Source: Ifrita kowaldi (lineage: Eukaryota > Chordata > Aves > Passeriformes > Cinclosomatidae). Taken from it: a stretch of 64,000 nt of DNA. The stretch lies in assembly GCA_013398055.1 (NCBI GenBank), contig VZRS01001513.1, positions 274,748-338,747 of the forward strand. The letters run 5' to 3'. The stretch's first letter is position 1. The number at the start of each line of letters is the position of its first letter. Made by a program: the position numbers and the translations under genes. The notes beneath the pieces are model-generated. The model was not told the origin of the DNA. It searched no databases and saw nothing but the letters and a program-made list of their open reading frames with translations. Positions 61,232 through 64,000 of the stretch are shown here, piece by piece.

Positions 61232-62110
61232 TAGAATCATTGAATTATTTGTGTTGGAAAAGACCTTTAAGATTGAGTTCAGCAGTTAAACCTGCCATGG
61301 CAGTTAAAACTGCCATGTTCACCACTAAACCATGCCCCCAGGTGCCACATTTACACTTCTTTTAAATATCTCCAGGGATGGTAACTCCACCACTTCCCTG
61401 GGCAGTCTGTTTCAAGGTTTGATAACTATTGCAGTGAAAAAATTTTTCCTTATGGCCAAGCCAAACCTCCCCTGGCACTACTTGAGGCTGTTTCCTCTTA
61501 TACTCTCACTTGTTACCTGCAAGAAGAGCCTTTCTATGCCTTCCATTCAGGGTGTTGTAAAGAACCATAAGTACTCCCCTGAAGCACCTTTCCTCCAGGC
61601 TCAGTCCCCTCAGCTCCCTCAGCTGCTCTTCACCAGACTTGTGCTCCAGATCCTTCCCCAGCTCCGTTCCTTTCTCTGGACATGCTGCAGCACCTCAATA
61701 TCTTTCTGCAAGTGAGAGGCCCTAAACTGAACCCAAGGTTCAAGGTGTGGCCTCGCTGAGTACAGGGGAATGGTCACTGCCCTGGTCCTGCTGGCCACAC
61801 TATTGTTGGTACCGGCCAGGTGCCCTTGGCCTTCTTGCCCACCTGGGCACAGCTGGCTCATGCTCAGTTGTTATTGACCAGCACTCCAGGTCCTTTTCCT
61901 CTGGGAAGCTTTCCAGCCACTCTTCCCCCAGCCTGTGGTGCTGCACGGGGTTGTTGTCATTGAAGTGAAGGATTTCACCCTATTTAATCTCATGCAATTG
62001 GCCTCAGCGTATCGTACCAGCCTGTCCAGCTCCCACTGTAGGGATATCCTCAAGCAAATCAACACTCACCCAACTTGGTATCATCTGCACCAAATCCTGA
62101 TCCCCAAAAG
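61232..62110 (-). mobile_element. CR1 LINE 3' fragment with decayed reverse-transcriptase end
   Basis: Begins tagaatcattgaattatttg (the reverse of the CR1 tail) and is the longest CR1 copy in the window. On the minus strand, around 61990-61880, a frame reads GEILHFNDNNPVQHHRLGEE, then WLESFPEEKDLE. This is the C-terminal end of the CR1 ORF2 reverse-transcriptase region. In-frame stops and shifts break it further along, so it is inactive. The far end past 62100 is uncertain. Confidence 0.85.
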
Positions 62111-63090
62111 ATGATTCCTCACAAAGACAGCATTGCTCCTGCCCCACTGAATCCCTGTTGGGCCTGCCTTCCCAGATATCCCTGTTGGGATGGCTTGGCC
62201 TGGTTTCCTGCACAGCCAGTGAGCACCCCCGAGCAGTGCCACATCTGCTGGGATGTGCTGTCCTGCTCGCTGTGTTTTACGGGATTAGGAACATGCCTGG
62301 ACCCAAGTACATGCTGGAAACAATGTTTCATACACAAAGCAGTCTGGTTTGGAGGGAAATAGGTACATTTCTGTGATTAAATGAAAATAATTGGGGTTAA
62401 ATGGGGAGGAAAATGAAGTTTCCTTGCAATTACTTGGATTTGTTATAAGAAAGAATGACATACGTTTTCAGTTTTATCTGCTTTCTACAGTTTTGTCTCT
62501 ATGTTTTTTCTCCTACTTTCAGAAATTAATTTGGACTCCTTTGCCTCATTAATGGGAGATTACCTAGCTTGGCAAGAAGTTCTGTGTATTAGAAATGGGC
62601 TTTACTGATATAACTCTGAAACACTGATGTGCTCTTCGGTTCCAAAACCCCCTTCTGCCAAAACCCAAACAGAATAACATGACTATTGCCCTAAATTATT
62701 ATTCAAACATAAGGAAGTGATTTTTTTTCTCAATGGTTTTGGTATTAAGGAGCAAAGAAAGCTGCTAACATTGTCTGCTCTCCATAAATCCTCCCTTACT
62801 TTGTGGTTCTTTCCCAGTTATCCAGGTAGGGTTGTTAAATCAGGATGATATTGGGATTTATGAGAATAGTTTATTTGATGCACTTTGTTCTATAAACATC
62901 CACTTTCAAAAAACCAAAAAAATTCAGTTGTAAAGTCTAAAAACTAAAGGTGTTTGTGGGTGCAGACCACCATCTGAATTATCCACTTACACTCTGGTGA
63001 GGCACACAAACCCTGCAAAAGTTGTGACTGAAATAGTACGAGAGGGACTTGTTTATGGTAAAAAGAGGACAATTCCTAAGAGGACAATTT

Positions 63091-63168
63091 CCTCTCTTCT
63101 CTTCTCTTCTCTTCTCTTCTCTTCTCTTCTCTTCTCTTCTCTTCTCTCTCTTCTCTTCTCTTCTCTTG
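63091..63168. repeat. (TTCTC)n pentanucleotide microsatellite
   Basis: About 15 copies of the pentamer, with a single interruption (ctctctcttc) near 63145. It is pure pyrimidine on the plus strand. Confidence 0.95.
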
Positions 63169-64000
63169 TTACTATTACTCTGTCCTGTTACTATTAATTT
63201 TGCTCTGTTACTTCTTCTTGTCATCCTTGTGATCCATCAGAAAAAATTTATTTGTCCACAAAAACATCCCACAGTGAACACAGATGCCAAAAATCCCATC
63301 CTTGTCTCCAGTTGTGTCCAGCTGCTCTGAAAACCTCTAGCACTGGTCCTGCAGATGTTCTGGCAGCCTTCAAGCTCCTGGTATGTTTTGCAAAAGCAGA
63401 TGTTACTAATTTGTAAAGCACCTTTGAACTTCGGGGGTGGGGGGGGGATGAAACATTTGGTGTTGTTTCTAAACAAATAGGGGGGCTTTGTCTTTCTTTA
63501 TTTTTACCAGGATATTTTTTGGATTCCTACACCATCCCTTGCCAACCCATCCAGCTATGCAAACTTCCTTTTCATTTCTGCACCTCAGTCCCTCCCTCAC
63601 AGCTTTTCAAGAGGAACATACTCAATCATGCCTTTCCCATTACTCTTGGAAATGGTATGATATTTTGCCCTTTTTGCAGGTCTCCAGATGAGCTGATCCC
63701 TGAAATTGCTATGGAGTGGGTCTAAAAATTATGGTGTATGTCAGGCCCTGTGTGACATGTACCAGCCTGGATAGACATAACCCAAATTCCTTGTCCCACT
63801 TGTGTTTCCTGCTTGTGCAGCCTTCCTGGTCACTCTCTGGATACTGTCACTAGCAGGGACAGGCAATCAGTGCTGACAATTTAATGGCACTTTTATTTAG
63901 GTTTGACATCCCCTGGTACTTGTTGAGAGGGTTAACTTGTGACCTGATCTGACTGCTAGTCCTTATCTCTGGAAATGATCCAAACCCGAGCAGGAATGGA

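Larger units (their letters stand above)
49286..64000. other. Gene-poor intergenic region downstream of CAMK1D
   Basis: No exon or ORF with recognisable homology was found on either strand. The longest frames (for example 55687-56160, 157 codons) have no domain, repeat or splice context. The interval contains CR1 copies at 56560, 58220 and 61232, a (TTCTC)n tract, and A/T-rich unique blocks near 51000-51260, 55040-55370 and 62380-62600. An unrecognised coding-like stretch on the minus strand lies at about 54456-54850. In mammals, CAMK1D is followed by a gene desert before CCDC3, and this interval would fit that. Confidence 0.6.

Noticed and set aside
63091..63168. Possible CRISPR-like array
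   Set aside because: A uniform pentanucleotide microsatellite without spacers, in a vertebrate genome.

Overview
The window is vertebrate nuclear DNA, and almost certainly from a bird. Eight short exons with clean GT-AG junctions lie between introns of about 0.5 to 9.3 kb. The interspersed repeats are nearly all 5'-truncated CR1 LINEs, whose tails end in the tcatagaatcat / attctatgatt signature. There is also one solo retroviral LTR with an AT-rich tail. No bacterial, plasmid or phage features are present.

The one protein-coding gene I can support is CAMK1D (calcium/calmodulin-dependent protein kinase I delta) on the plus strand. The window starts inside an upstream intron, so the first roughly 100 codons (N-lobe, ATP-binding loop, catalytic lysine) are missing. 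The eight exons at 8087-8223, 12420-12546, 19965-20040, 28247-28359, 30095-30173, 39476-39563, 40094-40232 and 43622-43743 join in frame. They encode 293 residues and a TGA stop. The order is: end of the hinge, catalytic loop (HRDLKPEN), DFG and activation loop with the CaMKK-target Thr, C-lobe helices, autoinhibitory helix, calmodulin-binding segment, and a Ser-rich C-terminal tail. The tail looks about eight residues longer than the human protein as I remember it.

Layout: 1-8086 is upstream intron with three CR1 copies and several hairpins, including a perfect 19-bp inverted repeat. 8087-43743 is the coding body, with a solo LTR and older CR1 pieces in the 9.3-kb intron. From 43744 to about 49.3 kb is the probable long 3' UTR, with Pumilio-type sites, an AU hairpin and several AATAAA signals. 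From about 49.3 to 64 kb is gene-poor intergenic DNA with three more CR1 copies, including an 880-bp one carrying a decayed reverse-transcriptase tail, a (TTCTC)n microsatellite, and A/T-rich blocks that resemble conserved non-coding elements.

I found no sign of an undescribed multi-gene system. The more interesting observations are the lengthened tail exon, the way intron retention would shorten the protein, the long inverted repeat, the 3' UTR structure, the solo LTR, and a CR1 copy inserted just upstream of a kinase exon. Residue numbers assume 100 residues upstream of the first exon, as in human CAMK1D.
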